From NCBI GenBank assembly GCA_029817715.1, contig JARUPY010000474.1, positions 9,362,001 through 9,426,000 of the forward strand: a stretch of DNA of 64,000 nucleotides. The letters run 5' to 3'. Positions 20,161 to 33,378 of the stretch are shown piece after piece. The stretch comes from Melastoma dodecandrum (Eukaryota; Streptophyta; Magnoliopsida; Myrtales; Melastomataceae). A program made the translations under genes and the position numbers. The notes under the pieces are model-generated. The model had not been told where the DNA came from. It worked only from the letters and a program-made list of their open reading frames with translations, and ran no database searches. Position 1 is the first letter of the stretch; each line of letters begins with the position of its first letter.

Positions 20161-23100
20161 GTGCCAAAGATTTCCGAGATGCTTAGATCTGGTTGTCTTA
20201 GCGGTTGCTTACGGAGCAAACACGCATTTGACGACCACAGTGGAAGTACTACTAATAATGCCATCAAGAGTGGTAAAAATTCGAACAATAACATGAGCGA
20301 CAATTCCGACGGAGAAACCAAGAATGGGGATAAAAGCCCAAACTTTGACATGGCTGGGGAACTGTTTGTCATCATGACTACCCGGGTCAATGCTATAGAT
20401 GAGAAGCATGATACTTTCAAGGAATGAATCGGCTCTAGAATGGATGCTGTTGTTCAGAACTTGGACACCGTATCGGGAATACCAGGAGGTAGCCTTGTCA
20501 AAATGGAGGGTGGATCAATAATCAATTTCCCTTCAGACTATGATGCCCAAAGGGCGTCAATATCTGAAGGGAAGAAGAAAGTTGGCGTGGATAACATTTC
20601 CAATATCTCCACAGGTCTAAAAGGAGCTGTACACATTCACCCTCCATTCGTGATCAACGAGAGGAGAACGGAGGAACGACAAGTCTACCGAGCTGTATAT
20701 GAACCTTCGTTCCGTGGGAAAGAGAGTTTTTACAGGCCGGTATAGTCTGATGTTTCGTCCCTTTGAGGAGAACCGTAATCCTGAATATTTCCCGTAGCCT
20801 TCTCATATAGGAGGAGTGATGGCACATGAGGCGAGGGTTCCGGCTAGCCTTGTTCCCAAAATAAAGGATTATGTTGCAAGGTTGGTCGAGCAGGCTATCC
20901 CAGGGGCGAATGACCCAAACGAAGTTGAATTTTTTCACGCTCTTTACCCGGAGAATATTGACAGAGATCACCCTTTCCCAAGGGGGCATTGGATATCAAA
21001 TTCGCTCGTTTCAGAGACGAAGAGGGTATATCCCCTATAGAGCATATTGCTCACTTTACTCACCAGGCTGAAGAGACTGCCACTAATGGGTACTGGAAAC
21101 TCTGTTTGGTCCTAGCACCCTTACCAAAGCCGCCTTTACGTGATATATCAACATGCCTCTAAACTCGGTCTGTAATTGGGAAGAAATGCAAGTGCAATTC
21201 AGACTTGCGCTCCCCAGACCGATCCGACAATAACTTTACGGGACCTCATTCACATGAAACAGCAACCTGGAGAACCTGTGGCAGTATTCATGAATAGGTT
21301 TCAAAAGGACAGGACAAGATGCAAGACTTCGACATCTAAGGACGAGTATATCGCTATCGCGTAGGATTCCCTTTTCCTCCGACTTAGCTAGGAGGATTCC
21401 CTTATCCTACGGTTTATCGATATTGAGCAGGATTCCCTTCTCTTCGCACAGGATTCCCTTCTCCTCCAAAAGGAGAAGTCTTTAGGGATTGGAACGAGCT
21501 AGCCAGGAGGCCCATTCGTCATGAAAACCTGTTGAGAGGAAAGACCTAAGCAAAAGGGAGGCTAATCACGGGACCCTTGGTAACTTATCAAACTGACTAT
21601 GTAGTTGATGTCCACATAATAAAATATGTGAAGGGACGTCCCCTAACTTGCGAAGAACTAACAAAGAAAAACTTTAGGGCCATGGCTTCCTAGAAAATGC
21701 AAGAAGAGAGGAAATGCTCTTTTGACGAGTAAAAAACAGATGAAATCTTCGAGTTCATGCTCCAAAACGGGCGAATTCGATTAAAAATAGGGCATGGGTT
21801 CACTCGTACTGATATAGAGCAGTCGAGAAACTTCTTTAAATGGCATGGGTCCTACATTCATGCCACCAAAGACTGCATCACGTTTAGAAACCTGATGCAT
21901 GACTTAATAGAGCCATAATTTGCGTTTTCTGGACTCGGGAGACCATACTCTTACTGAATCATAACTGTTGGTGATCAATTTGAGATTAACACCTTCGACG
22001 TTAATTGCTAGACCGATACCTCTTCTTTGATGGAGTGGAATGAGGGTCGATCGTTTGTGACAAACGAGACAATCATTGGTAACATGCTATTCAAGCGCAT
22101 GGTTAACAAAGGAATACTTCGGTGCCATACTGATCTTTAGAACACGCGACATTGGAGTGGTAAGACCTTAACCGCCTTGAAGAAATGACTATCGAGATCA
22201 CTGGTAGGCCATTCAGATATCCCTCCCGAGCGCCATAATGCCCAGCTAAACATCAAGAGCAGAAGAGAACTCTACTTGCCAATCACGTGACAGAAGAGAT
22301 GCATACCCCTGGGGAACTCCAGAGGCGAGGCATTACGGGTGAGGACGAAAATGTCCCAAAGGACCGAAGAGAGAAACCTCCCAGGCGACGTGCAGTTGAC
22401 CAGGTTGGGTATCGGAGCAACATTACCTATCGAAAAATCCCTAACTTTAGGTCTATTTTAAATTAAGTCAATGGGACCTCAAGAGGCGAAGGGGCATCTC
22501 GGGCAACAGAAAAATCCGCAAAAGGAACCCAACAACGACATGGATATTGTAAAAAATGGGACTTCACGGGCACAATTTTTGACGGCAGGCATCCATTGTT
22601 ACTGGTGCAAGCCCATAGAAGCTCACGAGATATTAATTACCCAGATATGTTAACCTTGTTTCAACCTATACTTCTTATTGTTGGCTTAGATGACTGTTGA
22701 ATGCACCATTAAGGTAGAGACCGTCAATCCTCCCTCAAGTAATACGTCGGACCCTACTTTAGACAATTCCCCGGATACTCCTCAAGTGGAAAAAAGACGG
22801 TAGGGTTTTGACCCACATAAACAAGATTTCGCATGGGTGGATACTGCACACGATCTCCCAGATATACATACTTTGGCCATGGTCTTAATATACCAACGAG
22901 CGCATGGTGAAAAGCCGGTGTAAAGCCACACCTTCAACCACCCGCTGAAGGAACAAAGCGACAGAAAGAACGAAGAGCGCAATGGAGAACGAAGAGCGCA
23001 AACGTTTTCGGACACCCCTAAAGCTAGGGCACCCAGTGAGAGTGATCTCGGGTCTAATACGCTAAGCGATTACAATCACGTTCAATATGGGGCCAAACCA

Positions 23101-23190
23101 GAAGCGAATGGAACCAGTTGCAACGTCCTAATGCTCGTGGCTGAATTCGCCAAGAGGGAAGATGATGACACATGAAGTAATCCTCCGTTT
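20161..23190 (+). pseudogene. Decayed Tat-type gag (element D)
   Basis: Broken frames reproduce the order of element C's Gag-Pro. LVEQAIPGANDPNEVEFFHALYPENIDRDHPFPRG (20870-20990) parallels the segment before the Gag core, and DLIHMKQQPGEPVAVFMNRFQKDRTRC (21244-21325) the Gag core. 21598-21640 parallels the VDxxxxVxEFVKG stretch, and a WHGSxxHATKDC-like knuckle lies at ~21843-21880. The VSCNxLxLxAEFA-like piece before the protease is at ~23100-23150. Stops and frameshifts are frequent, and protease, RT and integrase are absent. Confidence 0.75.
21362..21475 (+). repeat. AGGATTCCCTT short repeat cluster
   Basis: GGATTCCCTT occurs four times in ~110 bp (about 21363, 21393, 21429 and 21452), each followed by a TCCT/TTCG-like pyrimidine string. 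It interrupts the gag relic and probably arose by local duplication. Confidence 0.8.
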
Positions 23191-24084
23191 CCCTTTTCTC
23201 CAAGTAATGTTACTAAAGTGTTAGGAACTTGTCGAGTGGATAGCTGAAAGAGCCCCCTACGTCGCTTCTGAGACATACGTATGTACGCGTCACCTCCGAC
23301 CATAGCAAGCGCGTGGCGGTTTGGACAACCCGAGGATCCAGGTCCACTTCCCCAAGGCCCATCCAATCGGCGTCACTACTCGAGCGTCACTACGGAAGGA
23401 AATTGGGTTGGGTTCTCCCTTGGTTCCCTAATAGGCCTGCGCGGCGTTTCACTAGTCGTCTCCAGTTCCTTGGAGGTTACAGATGAGGCTGCGTTAAGCC
23501 CTCATTTGGCAGCTTTTAGGAGAACTCGGGAGTGGCTCGTGTCGCCGTTACCCATCCAAAATGGCTCCGTAAAAGTAGTTGTTGTTTAACCTAGGTTAGC
23601 TAAACATAGTCGCCACCGATTTAATTTTGAAAATAATTTAAGTCGGAAAAACCAGAGTTAGCTCGGGGATTCCTATTTACTAACTTTTATATTCTAACCA
23701 TGCGAAAAGGTAACGCTTATCCAAAAAAGCTTGCGTTTAATTAACGGGCGCTGGACCCGTTCCGAGAGTTGGGCGGACTCGTATCGACGTTTTACGGGCG
23801 TTGGACCCGAATTCGGGATTCTTTGATTAAAAGTTAGCATACGACGTGAATCCTAAAAGCCTAAAACACGCATACAACCACAACCGATTATTTAGATAAA
23901 AGAAACGGGGAAGGACGGAGACTGCGGGCCTATACACGTGGGCTCATAGAGCAAGTGGATTTGAAAATGCATCGGGGAGGCCCACACCTCCCCATCGTAC
24001 CTTAAATGATGTTTGATGCTGCTTTTCTTTAGACCGACGATTTTTAAGCCGTGATAGATCCAACCAAACGCGGTTTGTTACACG
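23191..24084. other. No recognisable gene
   Basis: The gag relic fades out near 23190. 23590-24000 contains the short repeat GGGCGxTGGACCCG (23743 and 23788) but no coding motif. Confidence 0.4.
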
Positions 24085-24089
24085 CGCCT

Positions 24090-24858
24090 TGAGGGGGGGT
24101 ACGATAAGGAATAGATGATTCCAATATCGAACCAATACGAGTAAGGATGCGAAATGGAGTAACATGGGAATGGTCGGAAGGGTAGATAATGAAACGCGAT
24201 GGCTGAATGGCTGGGCATGAAAGGATAGGTTAAGATCAACCTCCACGGATGCAGATACACCACTGTGAAAGAATCCTCAGATAGAACTCGCCTGTCACAG
24301 GGATACAGACACACCACTTTGAACAAGAACGAGGACGAGAAACAATACGGAGGATATAGGCATACCACCACCGATTAATACACTCTATTCAATCTGCACT
24401 TGGAAATCCACCAAATGAAGAACGATGTTGAAAAAGAATCCACTTCTTCAGATAGAAAGACAAAAGTCTAACCTGGTTTTAAAAGTCCGAATCAAAGTTG
24501 TGTTCAATCCTTATAAGGCAATGGCTTATATAGGCTGCCCATAGAAAAGACAATAAAGGAAACAAAATAAAAGATAAGAGAAATAAAATAAAGATATGAT
24601 CATAAGATAAGGAAAGGAAATATCTAATTTCCCCGACATGACCTGAAGAGCTGGTGGAGCGGGGTAGTGGAGCAGGCGTTACCCTTGGGCTGCAAGTTAT
24701 TAGACGAACCATCAAGTCTCTTGGGTTGCTCGTCGCCTGAGATTTGTGTCGCTCGGTGCTTCTCTCGTCGCCTCGCTTACTCAATGTCAAGCAAGTTGAG
24801 ACCTCCAGTAGGCGACACTAGCTGAGGTGTAGGCGAAGCGATGACCGTCCTTATGTCA
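24090..24858 (-). repeat. Solo LTR of the left-edge Ty3/gypsy family
   Basis: TG (24090) to CA (24858), 769 bp, flanked by perfect 5-bp direct repeats CGCCT (24085-24089 and 24859-24863). In reverse complement it aligns with the 3' LTR at 408-1185 over its 3' half (TTCATTTGGTGGATTTCC, GGAATCATCTATTCCTT, repeated GTGGTGTxTCTGTATCC). No internal element sequence adjoins it, so the element was removed by LTR-LTR recombination. Confidence 0.9.
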
Positions 24859-25053
24859 CGCCTTTGGGTGATCTTTGAAAATTTGAGGTTGAATCTCCCA
24901 AAGTTGATACAAAATAAAATGCAAGTGTCCTTAATATCGATAAATTCAATAAATAAAATTTAATCAATTATTAAGAAGGGGGTAAAACATGTCTTACCAT
25001 TTAAAATAATTGGATTGAACTTTGAGCCACGCTTTGAGTATGAATTGCGAGCA

Positions 25054-25557
25054 TGTTTACATGGTAAACGTCATTCTGAACTTTGCATATTGACCTTCGA
25101 AGGTGCTCGAGATCGATGATGCGTCAACAATGTTCAACATCGATGATGCGTCAGGGATAATCATCAAGGCATAAGGTCGACGTTGACTCGGGAGTTCATC
25201 GATGTTACGAGGATCGACAGTGGTGTTCATCGATGATGGGATTAGCTCAAATGGTTGGTCGATAGTTAGCATTACGATAATTAATAGGTCGACGGTTATC
25301 TAGTTAATGTCTATAAATATGCCGTCCTTAGTCAATTGTAACACAAAGACAATCAATCATTCTATGACCATGAAGGACTGGTTGGTTGTCAACTTTACTG
25401 TTAGAAATCGTGTAAAGTGTTGCAGGATGGCTGTAAGTTTTCTTTCCTTGTGTTAGTGAGATTCTTGACTTCTTTTTGTTCCTTCATATTATTGGCGACC
25501 ACATTACATTCAACTCCTTAGTCCCCGTTATATCGCGACGTGTTTCGTCCGCAAACA
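25054..25557 (+). repeat. 5' LTR of old Tat-lineage element A
   Basis: TGTTTAC...GCAAACA (504 bp) with inverted ends TGTTT/AAACA. It aligns with 41029-41510 over its whole length with many substitutions and gaps. TATA-like TATAAATATG lies at ~25313. It is followed inward by TTGGTGACCAC (25563-25573), a decayed form of the primer site TTGGCGACCAC. Confidence 0.9.
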
Positions 25558-25641
25558 CATTTTTGGTGACCACAATGGGAGTCGAAAACGAGTTTCGTGT
25601 GGTAACACGAAATACCAACTACTCGCAGTGCGGCTAACAGA

Positions 25642-28600
25642 ATGGCCAATACTCGTGGCGACTCGGAGACAGATTCCGGACAAGGCCAGAATACTAACAA
25701 TGGCCAGAGCCGTCGAAATGGGCAACAAAATGCCCAAAATTTTGGACAACAAAATGTCCAGACGCAGAAGCGAGTGAATTCCCCTGTGTCAAACATTTTG
25801 CCATCCGCGCCAGAGGCTATCCCTTTAGATATGTTTCTGTAGATGCAGGTTAAGTATCAGGAAAACCTTTGGGAGTTGCAGAAACAAGTCCAAGGGCTTA
25901 CTGCCAGGATCAATGCTCATTATTCCCCCGATACTGCGACCAGGAGAGCGACAATCCGTGACGGGAAGCGTAGGGTGAGTTTCGATCAAGAGACCACCCA
26001 TGATCCTGTTCATTTAACTCAAGATTATCGACGGGATGACCCAAGCAGGTCGCGTGGTGTTCCTGATTATCGAGGTGATTTTGTCACACCTGATTGACTA
26101 TATTGTTATAACGATTTTATCGATTTGGATGATGATAGACAAGATCAGTACAGGCCGCAGGTGTACGCATCTCCTCATTGTCAAAGAGAGCGCATTACAC
26201 ACATTCCACAGTCGAGAATCCCATCCGAGGACCATCGGGAGAGGATCAACTCCCGAGGGGGAACCTCTTCGGCGAAGCGCCTAAGAATAGGCCTATCTTT
26301 GACCAGGAAGTCGATAGAAATCCTTTGGAAAGAGAAGTCCCTAGGGTTCTTATGATGCCCGTTGATGCTATTGGCTATAGAGCTTTGATTACACGGATAA
26401 TCGAACAGATGGTCCTAGGGGCCGTACGTAGGGAAGAGGTTAACCTTTACAGGACACCTTATCCTGAATTCATTGACCGAGATTATCCTTATCCTAAGGG
26501 TTATAATATCCCCGACTTCACACGCTTCTCTAACGAAGATGAGATGATACCGATGATTCACTCACCAAACAGGAGAGGCGGTCGAATAATGATCGATGAG
26601 GGCATTGAATCTTTCCCAATTCGCTCATCGGACCTGCATTTACATGGTATATTCATCTCCCGCCTAATTCAGTACAGAATTGGCAGGACATGCAGAGTCA
26701 GTTTATGCAAGCCTTCGTTACCCTTGATTTGACCATTTCGCTGGTTGAGTTGACTACGATGCGACAGCAACCAGAAGAACTTGTAGCGACATTCCTGCAG
26801 AGAATCCGGAAGGCTCGACTTAGGTGCAAAACATTGATCAGTGAAGATTAGGTGGTTCACATAGCATAGGATGCTCTGTATATTCATATCTGGAAGGAAA
26901 TCCAGGGAGAAAAGTTTAGAGACCTCTACGAACTCACTCTGAGAGCCACTAAGTATGAAAATTTACTCAGAGAAGAGTTCAGGGATCGCACAACATATCA
27001 AGTCGAACCAACGATCGCTGAGCTCGATATGGCAGAATTTGTGAAATGAGAAGCCACCATCTGCGATCCCCTATCGAAAAAGAATTTCAATGCCAACGCA
27101 TCTCAGAAATCGAATGAAGAGAGGAAGTACTCATTTGACGTTGAAAAGGCTGATGAAATCTTTGACTGGCTCCATAAGCGAGATCGAATTAAGCTGTAAT
27201 GTGGTCATTGACGTCCCCGGACTAAAAGGGAGAAGAAGAAGAGTTACTGTAAATGGCATGGGTCTTTCACTCACGCCACACGCGGTTGTCTAACATTTAG
27301 AAATCTTATTCAGGACCTTATCGAAGCAAACATTTTATGCTTCAAAGAATCTAAAGAATCATCTTCTGTTGATCAGAAACCTTTTGCTTATTGCGGAATA
27401 CACACATTCGATATTATCATCGTTGATGTTGTTCGTCGTGCTTTTCAAGAGTCTCGTGTTTCTGGAAAAACTTATGTGGTCAACAAACTCTTCAAGATAC
27501 TCTGGATAACGGAGTCATTTCTTGCCCTATGGCTGCATCGATGCTGAAGAATGAAGTTTGTTGGTGGCATATGGATGAAACCAACCCCATTGACAAGTGC
27601 TTCACTTGCAGGAAGTTTCTTCAGTCTCATCAGATAGAGGAATGGTTCGATCTGACTCTAGTTGAAAGGACTGCAATCGGGCACAAAGAATCTTCGAAGG
27701 CATTCAATCGACAACCCAAAGGCACAGGATCTTCTTGTGATGCTCACAAGGTTTTTCCTGATAAGGAGTATCCCGTTAAGAAACCAAGTGCAGTGTCTCG
27801 TGGCCTCGGTAGGCCACTGGTTCAGCCGACTGCTAACAGTGACGCAGACTCTTCTGCCAAATCAAATGAGCTATCGAAAGAGAGAGTCAAGAAAGGCGAC
27901 GTTAGGGACAGGTTTCCATCCCCTTCCCGCCTTGATGAGCAGGCTATCAAGGATGGACCTCCTATCGCCCAATTTCTTGAGGAACCTGACACTTGCGATC
28001 GATGCAGGCCTATCTTGAGGAACAAGATACTGATCTCTCGGCTATGCCACCTTTGTTCCTACAATTACCTACATAAGCTGATTGTAATGTCCTCTGCGAA
28101 CAAGTTCGATATTGTTGCTGTCGATGATGCCATTTGAGGAATGATTTAAACCAATCCATTATATTGCATGCCTGTTTTTGTTCAGAAAAAGGGTGTTGGA
28201 CAAATGGAAGGATACGATCCTCAGGGAGCATAATTTGTTCAGGTATATCCTGCATATTATCAATCATCTCGACGTCGAGTCGACGTCTCCTATTCTAATG
28301 ATGGAGAATGGAAAGAGGTAATAAACCAACGGTCCCAGCTTCCATCTAAGAACAATAAGAAAAGGGAAGAGAGACATCGTCAGAGGGCAGAGGAAAAGCG
28401 ATGGAAATCCATTGACCCTGCAACAGTCGAGGTACGGAGAGTCGATCGCAACGACCCACTTGTGGTCGATGACTCTGTCTCCCATGACGGTCCTCTTAAA
28501 GCTAAGGAGATACCCACTGAGGATGATGATTTCGAAGATACCTTCGATGACTCAGACTATAATCCAGTCCGGTTCGATGCTCCTGAGAACACTGTAGAAT

Positions 28601-29460
28601 GTAATGTCATAATGTTACCTACAGAGTTTGCTAGACCAACCGTCGATCGGTCTATTCAAGGTATCCTTAAAACTTTAACTCCTCGAGTTGTTCGTTGCCA
28701 CTAGTAAATTGGTTTATTATGCCTAATCCTCCGATGCAGTCACAGATGCATTCACTATCTATCGAAGCATAATTTAATGAGATTCCTTTGAAGAAGGTAC
28801 GGGTATGATAAAGTAGACATTACCAGCACCGATGTCGCATAACGGGCTTCAATGACTTCATGTCGAAATGTGTGGGAATATTCCCACTAAGGTTGAAAGT
28901 GAAGATCTGAGATGAAAGCTGCTTTCTTCATTGTCGACGTAGATACGACATTTAGTGCCCTTTTGGGGCGGGATTGGCTGCATAAGGCAGCAATAATCCT
29001 TTCTACTCTTCATCGAGAACTTATGCTCTGGCTTGATTTTGAAGTTGATGTTGTTAAGGCTGATTCGACTATTAATACGGATATTAATACTGTCGAAATT
29101 TGGACAGGAAATGTCATTGGGACAGTTGACGACATGAGTCTGAAGAAGAGGTATGTTATGGGATATCCGAATGTCGGACCATTAGGTGAATCGATTGGGA
29201 AGTTCAAATACCTAGTTAAATACAGGGATCCTCCGCATCCAATCGTCGATGCTGCATCTGGATGGGATTCGGACATAATACCTCCGGCAGTCGAAGCTAA
29301 GACTCAAGCCAAAAGGGAGGCAGAACATTCCGGTATTCTCCATTCAATTAAGGAAGCTGTTGCATTTATCTAGGACCTTGTCGATGAAGAGAAGGATATT
29401 AATCCAGGTGACCCGGACTTGGAGCCCGATAGACTCCTCGGGGTGGTCGAAGATGCTTGA
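25642..29460 (+). pseudogene. Element A gag-pro, broken by stops and frameshifts
   Basis: The frame begins MANTRGDSETDSG (25642) with an in-frame TAG at 25840, after which QVKYQENLWELQKQ continues in the same frame. Gag core pieces lie at 26358-26545 (YPYPKGYNIPDFTRFSNEDEM) and 26745-26960. Knuckle-like segments follow (WHGSFTHATRGC in shifted frame at ~27255; CWWHMDETNPIDKCFTC at 27556). The protease is at ~28912-29070 (FFIVDVDTTFSALLGRDWLHKAA). The C-terminal LEPDRLL sits at 29420, as in element C. Its tail is cut by element B. Confidence 0.85.
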
Positions 29461-30216
29461 TGATGCGGAGACGGGTTGGGACGATTCGGTTGCTTAAAGA
29501 CAAACGAACCAAGATGGCGAACGGTGACAGATGAGGGTGATAAAGGATAAAGTTAAAGATAAAGACGCGCCAACCTTCAGATACAAACTAAGCCACTACC
29601 GAAGAAGGGACATGCCCTGCCCGGACCGTGTACGAATATAGCAATGGCACCACCGTATTTGGACTCGGGGTTGAACGACACCACAGCCGGATACAGCTAC
29701 GTACCTCCGGTGTAATGAACGCTCGGGTAATCTTACCACACTTGGAATCCACAGAGTGATAAGAGAAAAAGAGACTGAAAGTTTCTAGGTTGATTCAAAT
29801 TAAAGGTAAGTTGTCCTCAAGGGTTACAATACAGGGGCATATATAGACCACTAAAAGAAAGACAACAAAGGAACGAAATCAAAAGATAAGGAAATAAAAT
29901 CAAAAGATAAGGAACGGAAATATAACATTTCCTCCCGACAAGATCTGAAAAGATAGTTTTGCAGGGTAGTGGAGCAGGCGCGACTCCTGGGCTGCACATT
30001 TTCACACCTGAGCTGTCAGATAGTAACCGCCTATTGGGTTTTTCGTCTATTCAGCCTCCATCGCCTGACAACGTTGCTTCGCCCGAAAGCTTTGCGCCTT
30101 CGCTTGTCGCTTGTTCCGACCACTCCAGCAATGCGAGTTTAGTTTGTCGCTCGCTCGACTCAATTAAGGCGAAGCCGACACCACCCTTGTCGCCCAAGCC
30201 CATCTATCTCGCATCA
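29461..30216 (-). repeat. 3' LTR of element B
   Basis: 756 bp, aligned full length with 34464-35222 with scattered substitutions. Its U5-like part carries the (GGTG)GTGxxxCTGTATCCG-type motif also repeated in the left-edge LTR family. Confidence 0.95.
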
Positions 30217-30239
30217 TCCTCCCTTTGCTGAAGAAGATT

Positions 30240-31400
30240 TGTCCTAAAATCTAAAGGGTCTTCATCATCTTCATACGGCGCAAGATCCTAAACATTGAAA
30301 GTTGCCGAGACGCCATACTCTCCAGGCAAGTCGATCGTGTAGGCATTGTTGTTGATCCTTTAAATGACATGAAATGGCCCATCAGCTATTGGCATGAGCT
30401 TATTCTTCCGGCTTGTGGAAATCGCACTTTCCGCCGATGAATCCACACCAAGTCGCCTGGGTGAAAGACTTTCTCTCGTCGCCCTCGATTAGCCTTGGCT
30501 TGGTACTTCTCATTATGCTACTCAATGATGGTGCCAACCTTCTGCTGCAACTTCCACATTTCTTCAGCTCAACGAGCTGCGTTGTTGTCTACCAAACCTT
30601 TCCGAGGCAAGGGTAAAAGCTCAACTGGAATAATTGGGTTAACCCCATACACTACCTCGAATGGGGAAGCCCGAGTTGTTGAATGTGGAGCTCGATTATA
30701 AGCGAACTCAGCTTGGGCAAGCTTGATATCCCAATCCTTTTGATTCTTGGACACCATTGTACGCAGGATTGCTCCCATAGTTTGGTTCACCAACTCGGTT
30801 TGCCCATAGTTTGCGGATGAGAACTCGTGCTGAACAAGAGCTTCGTGCCGAGCTTATGCCATAAGGTCTTCCAAAAATAGCTCAAGAACTTGACATCTCG
30901 ATCTGATATGATCGATGAGGGCACCCCATGTTGTCGCACAACTTCCCAAAGTAGAGATTCGCAATGTGCGAGGCGTCGTCTATCTTCCAATAAGGAATAA
31001 AATGAGCCATCTTCGAGAATCGATCCACGACCACCATGATCGAATCCTTTTGTCGCTGGGTGCATGGTAATCCGAGGACGAAATCCATGCGCACGTGTTC
31101 CCAAGGTCGATCAACAACTGACAATGGAGTGTAGAAGCCTTGGGGTTGGACATAACTCTTCGCCCGCTGGTAAGTAGTGCATCGACGAATTATCTGATTA
31201 ATGTCCTTAGCCATCTTCGGCCAATAAAAGTGCTCTTGTAGCATCACGACAGTTTTTTGAACGCCAAAGTGGCCTGCAAGTCCTCCTTCATGCATCTCTC
31301 GAATCAACAACTCTCTAACAGAACTCCGTGGGATGCATAGGTTAACTCCTCGAAATAGGAATCCGTCCACCAGGTTGTACGGATCCTGGGCCTTCTCCAC
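30240..31400 (-). pseudogene. Element B integrase, frameshifted
   Basis: The minus strand encodes the zinc-binding HH-CC segment (near 31310-31170: EMHEGGLAGHFGVQKT, then the CTTYQRAKSY region in which only one of the usual cysteines is clear). The catalytic core starts at [29 protein letters not shown] (~31080-31000), continues with [17 protein letters not shown] (~30900-30850), and then changes frame to [17 protein letters not shown] (~30790). The C-terminal segment (30240-30560) resembles the integrase tail at 7-483. At least one frameshift lies near 30790 and stops occur further on. Confidence 0.85.
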
Positions 31401-32541
31401 GCATGTTTGTATACTTCCCCAAAGTATATGTCGGTCGAGTACAACTCCTTTAGCATCTCGAACCCGATGAGTTTCGACTCTATTCTAGCCACCAGATTTG
31501 ACTTCCTCGATAAATCATCTACTATGATGTTCTTCACACCCGACTTATGCTTCAACACGAACGTGAAGGATTGGAGGAACTCTACCCACTTCGCTTGTCT
31601 CCGATTGAGTTTCGTCTGTCCATTGATGTACTTCAACGCTTCATGATCACTGCGAAGAACAAACTCCCTCGGTAGTAAGTAGTGGCTCCATGACTCCAAA
31701 GCTCGAACAATCGAATAGAACTCTTTGTCGTACATAGGGTAGTTTAGTAGAGCACCTCCCAACTTCTCGCTAAAGTAGGCGATTGGTCGTCCCTCCTGCA
31801 AAAGCACACTACCAATGCCAGTTTCAGAAGCATCACACTCAACTTCGAATACCTTCTCGAAATCAGGAGGAGCTAACATAGGCGCTTCGCTCAGGCGGCG
31901 TTTGAGTTGCTCGAAGCTCAACTGAGCTGCCGTCGACCACTCAAAGGTTGTCCCTTTCAAGCACTCAGTCATAGGGCCGCAATAGTGCTGGAATCCTTGA
32001 TGAATCACTGATAGAATGAAACAAGCCCGTGGAAACTCCGCAGTCGTGAGCTGACTTGGGCGTAGGCCAATTTCAGATAGCCTGGACTTTGCTTTCGTCG
32101 ACTCGAATGCCTTCTCCAAACACAACATAGCCTAGAAAGACCAAGCTCGACGTCATGAACTCGCACTTCTTGATGTTTCCATACAATCGCTTCTCCCTCA
32201 GCTTCTCAAACACTTGTCGGAGATGATCTAAGTGCTCCATTTCGCTGTGACTATACATAAGAATGTCATCGAAATAAATTAACAACAAACCTTCCAATGA
32301 ACGAACAAAATACTTGATTCATGAGTCGCATGAAGGTGCTGGGTGCGTTTGAAAGTCCGAATGGCATAACCATCCACTCGTAGAGACCAAACTTAGTCTT
32401 GAACGCTGTTTTCCATTCGTCTCCTTCTCGGATCTGATGATAGCCGCTTCTCAAGTCTACCATTAAAAACACAGTCGATTCATGCAATTCATCAAGTCGA
32501 GGAATAGGAAACTTATACTTGATGGTGATTCTATTGATCAT
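31304..32541 (-). pseudogene. Element B reverse transcriptase and RNase H, frameshifted
   Basis: RT begins upstream of 32541 and shows [41 protein letters not shown] and then, after a frame change near 32280, the catalytic YFDDILMYS. RNase H follows (LAPPDFEKVFEVECDASETGIGSVL, YFSEKLGGALLNYPMYDKEFYSIVRAL, LRSDHEALKYI), all at the usual spacing for Ty3/gypsy. The catalytic motif itself is intact. The breaks near 32280 and 32100 separate fingers/palm from thumb/RNase H. Confidence 0.9.
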
Positions 32542-33330
32542 TCAGCTGTCGATTCACATTCGCCACGAGCTATCCTTCTTGGTAACGAGAATTGCTAGGA
32601 CAGAACATGGGCTAAGACTCTCCTGAACAAAACTACGTTCAATGAGCTCTTGAACCTGATGTTGTAGCTTTTTCGCCTCGTCCGGGTTGCATCTATAAGC
32701 TGGATGGTTAGGCAACGATACTCAGGGGATGAGGTCAATTTGATGTTGAATATCCCTTAAAGGTGGAAGTCTACCCAGCATCTCCTCTGGAAACACGTGG
32801 AGCTTTTGAACCTGTGGAGGTATGGTTGAGGTATGTTCTTCTCCTTCCTCGAATAACATCAGCATGTATATCTTCCTTTCGCTGTGAATTGCCTGGGTCA
32901 ACTCAACTCCGGTCGAACTGGACTCTTGCTCACTTGATGGTATCGTAGTCGTCGTCGATAGGGGTAGACGGGTGAACTTCTTCTGGTAAAAAGTGATAGA
33001 ATAAGTATTCTTGAACCCATCATGTATCGCATGCTGGTCGGACTGCCATGGTCTCCCCAACAGCAAGTAACAAGCGTCCATAGGTACGATATCGCATGTG
33101 ACAGTATCCTGGTAGTTCTTGCCAATACTAAGCTACACCAGAACTTGCTTTGTGACTCTCACGTTACTCTCCTTGCTCAACCGCTGAAGCTTGTCTGGTC
33201 GAGGATGAGGTTTGGTTGGTAGCCTCAACTTCTCGACCATGATGGTAGAAGCAACATTAGTGCAACTTCCACTATCAACTATCACTTGACAAACTTTCCC
33301 TTAAATGGTGCAACGGGTTTGGAAGATTTT
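32542..33330 (-). pseudogene. Element B protease and linker to RT
   Basis: VCQVIVDSGSCTNVAS on the minus strand (~33300-33255) is the aspartic protease active site (D-S-G) of this group. The C-terminal part CYLLLGRPWQSD (~33075-33040) corresponds to the LLGRPW flap/end motif. The linker to RT contains short breaks, with a decayed stretch at 32600-32720. Confidence 0.85.
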
Positions 33331-33378
33331 CTCGCACTGGTCGACTTCTTCGGCCACAACATTTGCATTGACAGCCTT

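Noticed and set aside
23281..23589. 102-codon frame after the decayed gag
   Set aside because: No similarity to protease or RT; probably chance.
25049..25053. Target duplication of element A
   Set aside because: GAGCA on the left does not match GAATC on the right.
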